Assembly: GCA_963696675.1 (NCBI GenBank)
Contig: CAVOLM010000012.1
Coordinates: 35,355 to 99,354, forward strand
Source: DATBVX01 sp963696675
Lineage (GTDB): Bacteria; Pseudomonadota; Gammaproteobacteria; Steroidobacterales; Steroidobacteraceae
DNA: 64,000 nucleotides
Direction: 5' to 3'
In this document: piece by piece, positions 29,605 through 38,632 of the stretch
Layout of the letters: each line of letters begins with the position of its first letter
Numbering within the stretch: position 1 is the first letter of the stretch
Translations under genes and position numbers: made by a program
Notes under the pieces: generated by a model
Database searches by the model: none
What the model saw: only the letters and a program-made list of their open reading frames with translations
What the model was told of the DNA's origin: nothing

Positions 29605-30437
29605 GCTTCAGGCAACCCAGTGTGCTGCCCGGTTTCGGGCTGACGTTCGGCTTCGCGATGTTCTACCTGAGCGCGATCGTGCTCATTCCGCTCGCGGCGC
29701 TGGTGCTCAAGACCGGTACCATGCCGTGGAGCGAGTTCTTCCACGTGATTTTCGACCCGCGCTCGGTCGCCTCCTACCGGCTGAGCTTCGGCGCTTCGTT
29801 GCTCGCTGCGAGCGTCAACGCCGTGTTCGGTTTCATCATCGCCTGGACGCTGGTGCGCTACGAATTCCCCGGTCGCAAGATCATCGATGCACTCATCGAC
29901 ATGCCGTTCGCCCTTCCCACAGCAGTATCGGGCATTGCGCTCACCGCGGTGTTCGCGCAGAACGGCTGGATCGGCCGCTATCTCGATGCATTTGGAATCA
30001 AGGTAGCCTACACGTGGATCGGCGTGACGGTAGCCCTCACACTGATCGGCTTGCCGTTCGTGGTGCGCTCCCTGCAACCGGCACTGCAGGAAGTGCAGAG
30101 CGAGCTCGAGGATGCGGCGGAGACGCTGGGAGCCGGGCGCCTGTACATCTTTCGACGCATCATCCTGCCGACGGTGACGCCCGCGCTGCTCACCGGCTTC
30201 GCGCTCGCCTTCGCGCGCGCCGTGGGTGAATACGGCTCGGTGATCTTCATCGCCGGAAATCTCCCGATGAAGACCGAGATCACTCCGCTCCTCATCGTGA
30301 TCCGGCTGGAGGAATTCAACTACAGGGCGGCAGCGGCGCTCGGCTTCGTGACCCTGGTCATCTCGTTTGTCATGCTTCTCAGCATCAACCTGCTCCAGGC
30401 GTGGGGCAGGCGCTGGATGGTTGCGGCAGGACGCTGA
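29601..30437 (+). CDS. cysT: Sulfate/thiosulfate ABC transporter permease CysT
   Basis: A 278-residue inner-membrane permease with six hydrophobic segments, starting PSVLPGFGLTFGFAMFYLSAIVLIPLAAL in two parts, family-typical ALPTAVSGIALT-like stretch, and EAA loop EDAAETLGAGRLYIFRRIILP near residues 173-193. It forms the channel with CysW. It is coupled to cysA (ATGA) and to cysW (TGATG), so the three are made together. CysA precedes CysT here, the reverse of the enterobacterial order, and the binding protein gene is elsewhere (35093-36104). Confidence 0.94.
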   Translation: MSFRQPSVLPGFGLTFGFAMFYLSAIVLIPLAALVLKTGTMPWSEFFHVIFDPRSVASYRLSFGASLLAASVNAVFGFIIAWTLVRYEFPGRKIIDALIDMPFALPTAVSGIALTAVFAQNGWIGRYLDAFGIKVAYTWIGVTVALTLIGLPFVVRSLQPALQEVQSELEDAAETLGAGRLYIFRRIILPTVTPALLTGFALAFARAVGEYGSVIFIAGNLPMKTEITPLLIVIRLEEFNYRAAAALGFVTLVISFVMLLSINLLQAWGRRWMVAAGR

Positions 30438-31309
30438 TGGCTGCAGGTACGTATGTCCCTCAACTCGAAGACCGGGCCACGCGGCCTGGGCGCGATACGC
30501 TCGTCTCGTCGCTAACGCGCTGGTTCTTCATCGGTGTGTCGCTCACGTTCCTGGCGGCATTACTGTTCGCGCCGCTCGCGGCGGTGTTCGCGACAGCGCT
30601 CGAGCGCGGCGTCGTAACGTATCTGCAAAGCTTCATTGACCCCGATGCAGCGGCGGCGATTCGTCTCACGCTCACGGTCGCAGCGATCGTCGTACCGCTC
30701 AATACCCTGTTTGGTATTGCGGCGGCCTGGGCGTTCGCCAAGTTCGAGTTCCGGGGCAAGAGCTTCATCATCACGCTCATCGATCTGCCGATCGCCGTGT
30801 CGCCCGTGGTTGCAGGACTCGTGTTCGTACTGCTCTTCGGCCTGCAAGGCTGGTTCGGCAGCTGGTTGCAGGAGCGCGACATCAGCATCATCTTTGCGCT
30901 GCCCGGAATCGTGGTCGCCACCATGTTCGTGACCTTTCCGTACGTGGCGCGCGAGCTGATTCCACTCATGCAACAGCTCGGCAACGACGAGGAGGAGGCG
31001 GCCATAACGCTCGGTGCGGGCGGCTGGATGACCTTTTTCCGCGTGACGCTGCCCAAGATCCGCTGGGGCCTGGTGTATGGTGTGATCCTGTGCAACGCGC
31101 GCGCCATGGGCGAATTCGGCGCCGTATCAGTGGTGTCAGGCCACATTCGCGGCCTCACCAATACGATGCCTCTGCATGTCGAGATCCTGTACAACGAGTA
31201 CAACTTCGTCGGGGCTTTCGCTGTGGCATCGCTCCTGACCTTGCTTGCGGTAGTGACGCTGATCGTGAAGACGTTCATCGAATGGCGAACCGGCTACAGG
31301 CGGCGGTGA
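30437..31309 (+). CDS. cysW: Sulfate/thiosulfate ABC transporter permease CysW
   Basis: 290 residues from the ATG at 30437, which overlaps the cysT stop. Six membrane segments, the EAA loop EEEAAITLGAGGWMTFFRVTLP, and the CysW-specific ARAMGEFGAVSVVSGHIRG. It is the second permease subunit of the sulfate importer. Followed after 10 bp by the sensor kinase, so the transporter and the two-component system are likely one transcript. Intact. Confidence 0.94.
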   Translation: MAAGTYVPQLEDRATRPGRDTLVSSLTRWFFIGVSLTFLAALLFAPLAAVFATALERGVVTYLQSFIDPDAAAAIRLTLTVAAIVVPLNTLFGIAAAWAFAKFEFRGKSFIITLIDLPIAVSPVVAGLVFVLLFGLQGWFGSWLQERDISIIFALPGIVVATMFVTFPYVARELIPLMQQLGNDEEEAAITLGAGGWMTFFRVTLPKIRWGLVYGVILCNARAMGEFGAVSVVSGHIRGLTNTMPLHVEILYNEYNFVGAFAVASLLTLLAVVTLIVKTFIEWRTGYRRR

Positions 31310-31319
31310 CGGCGGGCCG

Positions 31320-33426
31320 ATGCTGAAATTCCTGCGCAGTGTCTGGGAACGAGTGAGTCTCGACCCCAGCAAGGTCAGCCTGGGCTGGTGGCTGGCGATG
31401 ACCAACCTGATCATCGTGGTCGTCGTAGTCGGTGGGATCTCGATCTTCGCGATCCGGCTGCTGCGCGATCAGGCGGATGCGCAGGGGCAGGCTCGCGTGC
31501 AACTTGCCGGGGCGATGGCGCGCGAAGACATCCGGCGTGCGGGAGAGGACGCGCTCGGCGCAGCACGTGCGGTCGCCTCACACCCGACGCTGACACGGCT
31601 CCTTGCCGAAGGCCGCGTGGATGCCGCTGCGCCGGTGCTCAGACGCTTCTGCCTGGGTCCCGCGGTCGATGCCTGCGCCGTCGTTGACGGGCAACTGATC
31701 GTCGCGCAGGTCGGTGTCCCACTGCCGTGGGCCGAGTTGCTGACCAGTGAAGTGGAGCAGGGTGAGCGCTTTCTCGCGGCACCCGAGACGCTGAGCGATG
31801 CCGTGCTCGGCGCCTCCTCTGGGTTCCCGAATCTGACCGGCGTCAAGGTGCTGGTGGCACGCGTGCTCGATCGGCGGGTTGCGCGACAGTTGAGCGAGCA
31901 TGCAGGACTCCCGGTGAGGCTCATCGACTACCGCACGTTCGCCGCGGCCCCAGTCGATGATTTCACAGCATTGCACAGCGCCGGTCTCGCCGACGGGCGT
32001 TCCGCGCTCGCCCGCATCGAGTCGCGGGATCTTTACGCCGCAAGCTTTCCGGTGTTCGCCGCGAGCGGCGAGGCGGTAACGCTGATCGAGACACGCCTTC
32101 CGACCAAGGAGCTGGATACGGCGGTGGCGCGCCTGGTGAAGAGGCTTCTGATCACCTCATTCATCATCGGCGTGCTCGCGATGTTTGCCGGCATGTATCT
32201 CGGCCAGCAGGTGGCGGGCCCGAGCCGCGCGCTGACTCAGGCGGCTGCACGACTGGGTCATGGGGACTTCTCGACTTCGATTCCCGCCGGTGGCGTTGCG
32301 GAAATGGGTGTCCTCGCGCGCACCATGGAAGACATGCGCCGCAATCTCGTTGATCTCACCGGCACGCTGCGGCGCCGTGAAGCCGAGGCTCAGGCGGTGC
32401 TGGGAGGCATTGTCGAGGGGGTGTTCGCCGTCGATCGCAACCGCGCGATCCGCTACCTCAATCCGCAAGCTGCAAAACTGCTCGGCGTGAACGCGAGTGA
32501 GGTCATCGGACGCTTTTGCGGCGATGTGCTCAAGCCTGAGCCGGTCGACGGCGAGCGACCCTGCCACAACCGTTGCCCTATCGTGCAGGCACAGGCGGAA
32601 GGCAGCGCACGTGCCGTGGAGCATCTGGTCCCGGTCGAAGGCAACCCGCGCACCACCGTCATCACCAGCGCTGCCATGGTGGATGGACTGCAGGTACAAG
32701 TGATCCGTGACGAAACGGAACTCGAGGCCGTGCGACGTGCGCGTGACTCGGTGCTCGCCAATATCTCGCATGAGTTCCGTACGCCGCTCGCGGCACAACT
32801 CGCTTCGATCGAATTGCTGCGCGGTGGACTGGAAACGATGCCAGCAGAGCAGCGGGCGGAGCTGGTGCTGTCGCTCGAACGCGGCACGCTGCGCCTTACG
32901 CGCCTCATCGACAACCTGCTGGAGAGCGTGCGCATCGAATCCGGACAGCTCGGCATCCGCCGCCAGAGCATCGATCTGCGCGACGTGGTCACGGACGCAC
33001 TGGCACTCGTGGATCCACTCCTGGCGCAGCGCAGCCAGACGTTGACAATCAACGCTGCCCGACAACCTGCCTTCGATCAGCGGTGACGCACCACGCCTCA
33101 CGCAGGTATTCGTCAATCTGCTCGCGAACGCCAGCAAGTTCGCGCCGGAGGCCAGCCAGATCCAGGTCGGCGGCGAGCTGCGTGGACAGAGCATTGCAGT
33201 CTGGGTGGACGACCCGGGCACGGGCGTGCCGTTGAGCAGCGAGGCGTCGATCTTCGATCGCTTCCAGCGCGGTGCAGACGAGGAACCGGCGCCGGGGGGC
33301 CTGGGACTCGGCCTGTGGATCGTCAAGTCGATCATCGATCGGCACGGCGGCACGATCAATGCGACGCGCACGTCCGACAATCAGACGCGCTTCATCATTA
33401 GGTTGCCGGTCGAGCCCCCGATATGA
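31320..33426 (+). CDS. Sensor histidine kinase with periplasmic sensor, HAMP and PAS domains, one frame break
   Basis: About 702 residues: TM1 at 25-46, a large periplasmic double-sensor-like region (about 50-270), TM2 at 274-295, HAMP about 296-350, PAS about 355-465, HisKA with His484 in ANISHEFRTPLAAQ, and an ATPase domain. Near 33070 the frame changes from 3 to 1, just before the N-box FVNLLANASKFAP; GGLGLGLWIVKSII and the rest follow to 33426. The PAS domain carries Cys400, Cys415 and Cys419 in RFCGDVL and ERPCHNRCP, which could bind metal or sense redox state. It starts 10 bp after cysW and overlaps the response regulator by 4 bp. Confidence 0.9.
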
Positions 33427-34097
33427 AGATCCTGGTCGCCGACGACGACGGGGATCTGCTGGCGCTGATCGGCTTCGCGCTTTCGCAGGCGAGCTACCTC
33501 GTGGTCAAGGCGAGCGACGGACCCGCCGCGATCCGCCTTTTCGACGCGGAGGCGCCGGATCTGGTGATTCTCGACATCAACATGCCGGGCGCGACCGGCT
33601 TCCAGGTGTGCCAGACGATCCGCGCGCGTTCGGTGATCCCGATCATGATGCTCACGGTGCGCGGCGAGGAGGAAGATCTCGTGAAAGCGCTCGAGCTCGG
33701 CGCCGATGACTACCTCACCAAGCCCTTCAGTCCGCGAACCCTGCTGGCGCGAGTGAAAGCATTGTTGCGCCGGGCGGGCAGCGCGCCCGTGGCGGAGCTT
33801 GCGGCGGGCCGCGTGAAGCTCGACGTCGCCGAGCATACAGTCCAGGTTGGGCCTGTCGCCCCGGTTCGTCTGACGAAACTCGAACTCAGGCTCCTGCAAA
33901 CGCTGCTCGCGAATCACGGCCGAACGGTGAGCTCGGACCGCCTGCTGGTGCAGGTCTGGGGACATTCCGGTGCTGGCGATCGACAACTGCTGAAGCAGCT
34001 CGTGCACCGTTTGCGTCAGAAGCTGGAACCGAATCCAGCCGTGCCGCAGTTGTTGCAGACCGTGCCCAGCGCCGGCTATCGACTCGTCGTGCAGTGA
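33423..34097 (+). CDS. OmpR/KdpE-family response regulator linked to the sulfate transporter
   Basis: 224 residues: receiver with phosphoacceptor Asp51 in LVILDINMPGATGFQV and Lys100 in YLTKPF; winged-helix output domain with LTKLELRLLQTLLANHGRTV and LKQLVHRLRQKLEPNP. The ATG overlaps the kinase stop, so they are partners. It is a likely regulator of the cysA operon and perhaps of the porin-sbp unit, judging only by linkage. The stop overlaps a GTG that opens the next, damaged gene. Confidence 0.93.
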   Translation: MKILVADDDGDLLALIGFALSQASYLVVKASDGPAAIRLFDAEAPDLVILDINMPGATGFQVCQTIRARSVIPIMMLTVRGEEEDLVKALELGADDYLTKPFSPRTLLARVKALLRRAGSAPVAELAAGRVKLDVAEHTVQVGPVAPVRLTKLELRLLQTLLANHGRTVSSDRLLVQVWGHSGAGDRQLLKQLVHRLRQKLEPNPAVPQLLQTVPSAGYRLVVQ

Positions 34098-35052
34098 TTG
34101 TGGGCGCAACAGCGCCCTCGAGCACGTACGCCGCGCTGTCCGTCATGCGGGCGATCGAGGCATCCGGAGCGCTTTCAGGCTGACCCCTGGTCGACGCGGC
34201 CTCCATCCACCAGCGCTGAGACGATACTCGTCGTGGGTTCCGGATTGACGATGGTTGACGTCGTTATGGAGGCGACCTCAGGCCGCGAACCGTGGCCGAC
34301 GCTGCACGTCATTTCGCGGCATGGGCTCATTCCGCCGTCGCAGAGCAGTTTTCGCCCAGACGCTTTCAAGGGTAACGGCGGCATGCTGCTGCTCGCCGCA
34401 TCGGCATCGATGCGCCGCATGCTGCGGGTGACGCGCGTCCTGGCGCGCGAGGCGCAGTCCCTGGGCGGGGACTGGCGCGAGGCCGTCACTTTCGTGCGCA
34501 ATATGGCGCCGACCTTATGGCGGCGCCTGCCGGAGAGCGAGCGGCGCCGATTTCTGCGGCACGTGCGCACGTACTGGGACGTCCATCGACATCGTCTGCC
34601 GCCCGCGGTCGTTGCGCACCTGGACGCACTGCGCCGTGCTGGCACGTTGCAGGTGCACGCGGGCCGATTGCGTGAGATGAAACCGTTGGCAGACGGTATT
34701 TCTGTTACCTGGCGACCCCGCGGGGAAGAGAAAACTATCGAGCTGCGTTTCGACCGGGTGATCAACTGCACCGGGCCCGACTATGACGTGCGACGTTCCC
34801 GCGATCCCTTGTTGCGGAACTTGGTGAGCTCAGGACTCGCGGTGCCGGATGCGCTCGGCCTCGGATTCAGGACCGGCAAACATGGTGCACTCATCGATTC
34901 GGAAGGCTGGCGGGGTCTGCACCTGTACTACATCGGGCCGATGCTGCGTGCGGAGCATTGGGAAGCGACCGGGTGCCAGCGAGCTGAAAGGACACGCCGA
35001 GCGACTCGCCGCCCATCTGTCTGCACAGACGGGCGGCGAGCCCACGGGTTAG
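34094..35052 (+). pseudogene. FAD/NAD(P)-binding flavoprotein remnant: N-terminal half missing, one C-terminal frame break
   Basis: From about 34180 the sequence matches the C-terminal two thirds of a bacterial FAD/NAD(P)-binding family: QADPWS, the NAD(P)-binding ILVVGSGLTMVDVV, SRHGLIPPSQ, RVINCTGPDYD, YYIGPMLRAEHWEATG. A final frame change near 34972 restores LKGHAERLAAHLS before the TAG at 35050. The roughly 150 residues with the FAD-binding Rossmann fold are absent. A GTG at 34094 opens a short frame reading IVGATAPSSTYAALSVMRA, which could be a degraded GxGxxG start, joined by a deletion; this last point is speculative. Probably non-functional. Convergent with sbp, ending 40 bp from its stop. 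Confidence 0.65.
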
Positions 35053-35092
35053 CGCACGTTCGGGGGGAACGCGCGCTGGGGGGAACGGAGCG

Positions 35093-36104
35093 TCAGGGTG
35101 CGTAGATACGATCGAATACGCCGCCGTCCGCGAAGTGTGTTTTCTGAGTCTTCGACCAACCGCCGAAGTCGGCGATCGTCACCAGGTTGAGCTTGCGGAA
35201 ATTGCGTGGCGTACTTGGCAGCGATCTCGGCGTCGCGCGGCCGATAGCCGTTGCGCGCGGCGATCTCCTGGCCTTCCTTGCTGTAGAGGTATTCGAGATA
35301 GGCCTGGGCGACATCGCGCGTGCCGTGCCGCAGGACCACCTTGTCCACAACTGCCACCGGAGGTTCGGCCAGGATGCTCAAGGACGGCACCACGATCTGC
35401 ACCTTGTCCGAGCCGAGCTCGCGGATCGCGAGCAGCGCCTCGTTCTCCCACGCCAGGAGGACGTCGCCGATACCACGCTGCACGAAAGTGGTCGTCGAGC
35501 CGCGCGCGCCCGTGTCGAGCACCGGCACATTCTTGTAGAGGCGGCCGACGAACTCCTCCGCCGTCTTGTCGTTGCCGCCCGGCTGCTTCAATGCCCAGGC
35601 CCAGGCCGCCAGGTAGTTCCAGCGTGCACCGCCTGAGGTCTTGGGATTCGGCGTGATCACCGAGAGACCCGGCTTGACCAGATCCCCCCAGTCGCGAATT
35701 CCCTTCGGATTGCCCTTTCTCACCAGGAACACGATGGTGGAGGTGTAGGGTGAGCTGTTGTTTGGCAGCCGGCTCTGCCAGTTGAGTGGCAGGAGCTTGC
35801 CCTGCGTGGCGATCGCATCGATATCCGCGGCGAGCGCCAGGGTGACGACGTCAGCGGCGAGCCCGTCGATCACGGTGCGCGCTTGCTTGCCCGAGCCGCC
35901 GTGCGACTGGTTGAACTTGATGTCCTGGCCGGACTTGGCCTTCCAATACTTCGCGAATGCGGCGTTGTAGTCGACGTAGAGCTCGCGCGTCGGGTCGTAG
36001 GAGACGTTGAGCAGCGTCACCGGCGCGGCGTGCGCCGGAATCAGCGCGGCGAGCGCCAGTCCCGCCACAGAAGAGTACGTCGTGCGAATCGAAATTGGAG
36101 CCAT
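35093..36104 (-). CDS. sbp: Periplasmic sulfate-binding protein, one frame break
   Basis: About 337 residues with signal peptide (SSVAGLALAALIPAHAAP) and the sulfate-binding family blocks LLNVSYDPTRELYVDYNAAF, HGGSGKQARTVIDGLAADVV, NPKTSGGARWNYLAAWAWAL and VQRGIGDVLLAWENEA. Near 35205 the frame changes, and the true end FRKLNLVTIADFGGW then KTHFADGGVFDRIYAP follows to the TGA at 35093. It would capture sulfate for the CysTWA transporter encoded 4 kb away on the other strand. It lies 28 bp downstream of the porin on the same strand. The indel is probably technical. Confidence 0.9.
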
Positions 36105-36132
36105 GTTGAAAACTCCGTGCAGGCGCTGCGAA

Positions 36133-37608
36133 TCAGAATGCCAGTGCAAATCGGGTCAGGAAGAACTTCTCATCGTCGCGGTCCCCGGTCGGCGTGCCGC
36201 CTTCGAAACGCGTGATGCCATAGTTCAGCACCCATTTGAGGTTCTGGGTCAGGTACCAGTTCAGGCCGACCTCGATGGCCGACGCCTTGCTCGCCGATGC
36301 TGTGGGATCGGCAAACGAACTGGCGCCGCCGAGGAACGCCTCGTCGTCGATGTCGAGCTCATGGTAGCGCGCGGTCAGCTCGAATGCGCCCCAGGACTCG
36401 CCCAGCTTGAAGGTCGAAGTCGGCGTGTAGCCGCGGAACGACTGCCTCTTCGCCAGTCAGGAACCACGAAGCAGCGAGCTGCCAGGCGCTGTTGTTGATC
36501 GTGCCACGACCTCAGCCCGGCCGTGCGTCGTGCGCGAGACCTCCTGCGACACCTGGACGTACTCACCGATCAGGCCGAAGCTGCCGACGTAGTAGTAGAA
36601 CTGTGGCGAGTAGCGGATCCGCTCGCCATCGGCGATGCGTGGGGGTGGCGCCTGCACGGTAGCGAAAGAAGGTCTGCTGCGGTGAGGTGCGAAATGCCGG
36701 CAGGAGCGGCTGGGCGGCGGTGCCGGTCGAGTCGGCGCGGCCAGCCGCGATTCCAAATCCAAGACCGCGCAACGCGAAGGTGTCTGAGTTCGCGAACGGC
36801 TGCGCGAACAGCCGCACGATCAGCTCCTTGTTGTCATCGACATCCACGTCCGCGAGCGTCTCGCTGCTGCCGCCATCGATGACGCCGTTCGAATATCCCG
36901 CGCGCATAGCTGAAGCGCCCGCCGAACACATCGCCTTCGAACGCCAAACCGATGTCGCGGTTGGGAACCAGGCTGGTCGGGAAGGCGCGGGCGACGAAGC
37001 GGATGTCATTCGCCGATTGCAGCCGCTCGAGGCCGAACGGCGACTTGAACTTGCCGACGGTGATGCGAAATTCGGGCGTCAGCCTTGCGGTGATGAACGC
37101 GTCCTGGATCACCGTGCGCCCTTGCCCGAAGTCGGGTGTGAAGCGGAAGTCGACGAAGTTCGCCAGTGTGCCTTCGATGATCGGGCGTGCGCGGGTCACC
37201 TGCCAGGTATCGACCGCCCCGAGACCCGGCGTCGTCCTGCATGAAACGCCCATCCACGTGCAATACGCCCCGCAGCCGGACCTGGTTGGCGCCGTCGGGC
37301 GAGCGGAACGAGAAACCCTTTCGGACTCGCCTGCACGATCGGCGTGGAGCTGACAGCGGTCTTCGCGGCCTCGTCCTGGATCTCGAGACGCCGCTCGAGA
37401 ATCTTGATGCGTTCGTCCTGCGCTGAGGTGGCGAGCGGTCTTCGCGGTCTCGTCCTGGACCTCGAGGCGGCGCTCGAGAGATCTTGATGCGCTCCTCCTG
37501 CTGCTCCAGGCGCTTCAGCAGCTCAGCCTCGGTCTGTTCATCCGCGAGTGCCACTCCGGTCCACAGCAGGATCGCGGTGAGACTGGCCCAGCCGAAAAGT
37601 CTTTTCAT
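36133..37608 (-). CDS. OprP/OprO-type anion porin, at least six frame breaks
   Basis: The N-terminus has a signal peptide (MKRLFGWASLTAILLWTGVALA) and a coiled-coil of TEAELLKRLEQQEERIKI type. The barrel appears in pieces in different frames: NQVRLRGVLHVDGRFMQDD, IIEGTLANFVDFRFTPDFG, KFKSPFGLERLQSANDIRF, YSPQFYYYVGSFGLIGEYV, and the C-terminal WVLNYGITRFEGGTPTGDRD with FFLTRFALAF at the end. This order is that of phosphate-selective porins O and P, outer-membrane trimers for anions. Located directly before sbp, it may pass sulfate or phosphate. The density of frame changes is the highest in the window; if real, the gene is dead. Confidence 0.8.
37355..37500. repeat. Imperfect tandem repeat of about 79 bp in the porin coiled-coil region
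   Basis: AGCGGTCTTCGCGG begins at 37355 and again at 37434, and the following 65 bases are alike, ending in ATCTTGATGCG at 37401 and 37481. The offset is 79 at the start and 80 at the end; a 78-bp unit (26 residues of coiled coil) with extra bases would keep frame. It encodes repeated Glu/Arg-rich helix after the porin signal peptide. Confidence 0.7.
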
Positions 37609-37731
37609 CGAAATCTTCTCCCAGGGATTGTGCGCAGTACGCTGCGTGCGCGTCGCAGGGCGGCGTCAACACCGCACGATTCATGCGACGTGCAATGCTA
37701 GGAGGCGGACGGTAGGAAAATCAGTCGAGGC

Positions 37732-37752
37732 CGGGTGACAGAAGGGTCACAT
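37732..37752 (-). promoter_or_regulatory. Pho-box-like direct repeat upstream of the porin
   Basis: On the minus strand TGTGACC and TGTCACC start 11 bp apart (within 37733-37751), close to the PhoB half-site TGTCA repeated every 11 bp. Another GTCACCC lies at 37774-37780. The site is about 125 bp before the porin ATG. One half-site has a mismatch. It could serve PhoB or the linked OmpR-type regulator; unproven. Confidence 0.35.
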
Positions 37753-37811
37753 CCGGGCCGGTGGCCGAGGGGAGGGTGACAATCTCTCTGCAATCGGTCG
37801 TTGATATGCTC

Positions 37812-38544
37812 CTAGAGTTCGCGACGAGCGAGTTCGAGCCACTCGCGCTGCACCTTGCGATAGTGTGCCGGCGCAAGTTCGGAGCTTTCCAGCAACTCCC
37901 GGAACTCTCGGCGCGCAGCGTCGAGATCACCGCGGCGCTTCAGGAGCTGTCCGTAGCGCACGCGAGCTTCAGCGCCCGGGTAGTAGCCGCTGAGGACGCG
38001 ATATTCCTCGACGGACTTGTCGAGATTGCCTTCGCCCTTCGAGCGCACGCGCATAGAGCAGATGGCCGTCGGCCGATTTGAAGTCAGGATTTTGCTGGAT
38101 CAGCCGATCGAGCGTCTCGCGTGCGGCGCGAAATTCTCCCTTGCCGAATTCGGCGCGCGCGAGACCCAGCAGCAATTGCGGATCGTGCTCGTAAAGCCCA
38201 TCCAGTGCGCCGCGGTACGCCTCGATCGCAGCATCGAATTCACCATGCGCGCTCAGTTCGTCGGCGTAACGCCTGCGGCTGTCGATGTTGCCCGACACCT
38301 TCACTTCGTTGGAATAGCGCCGCAAATCCCGATGCGGATCGAGCGTTCGACGCACGGCGGCGCTGGCGCGCTGTGCCCCGCGGCTGCGGAGCAGACCCGG
38401 CAACACTTCCGCGATGATGTAAGCAATCGATCCGGCGACGGGGATGAGTGCGATCGCCCAGATCCACAGGGAATTGCGACCGGTGCGGATCACGTGGACG
38501 ATCAGCGCCACCTGCACCGCGAACATGATGACGAGATAAGGCAT
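37812..38544 (-). CDS. PLDc_N-type membrane anchor with TPR domain, one frame break
   Basis: About 244 residues. The first 50 residues are two membrane segments (VIMFAVQVALIVHVI and SLWIWAIALIPVAGSIAYII) of the PLDc_N type that also begins cardiolipin synthases. The rest is tetratricopeptide-like: YADELSAHGEFDAAIEAYRG, ARAEFGKGEFRAARETLDRL, and after a frame change near 38045, LDKSVEEYRVLSGYYPGAEA and GQLLKRRGDLDAARREFRELL. A scaffold in the inner membrane facing the cytoplasm is likely; partner unknown. Stands between the porin and the PQQ dehydrogenase. Confidence 0.75.
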
Positions 38545-38632
38545 GCGGTTCTGCTGCGCGTGTTCTTTGCCCGGCTGGCGAAAGAATAGCCGATCTCGAC
38601 GGCCAGGGCGTATCGCCTAGTGAGCCGGACGA

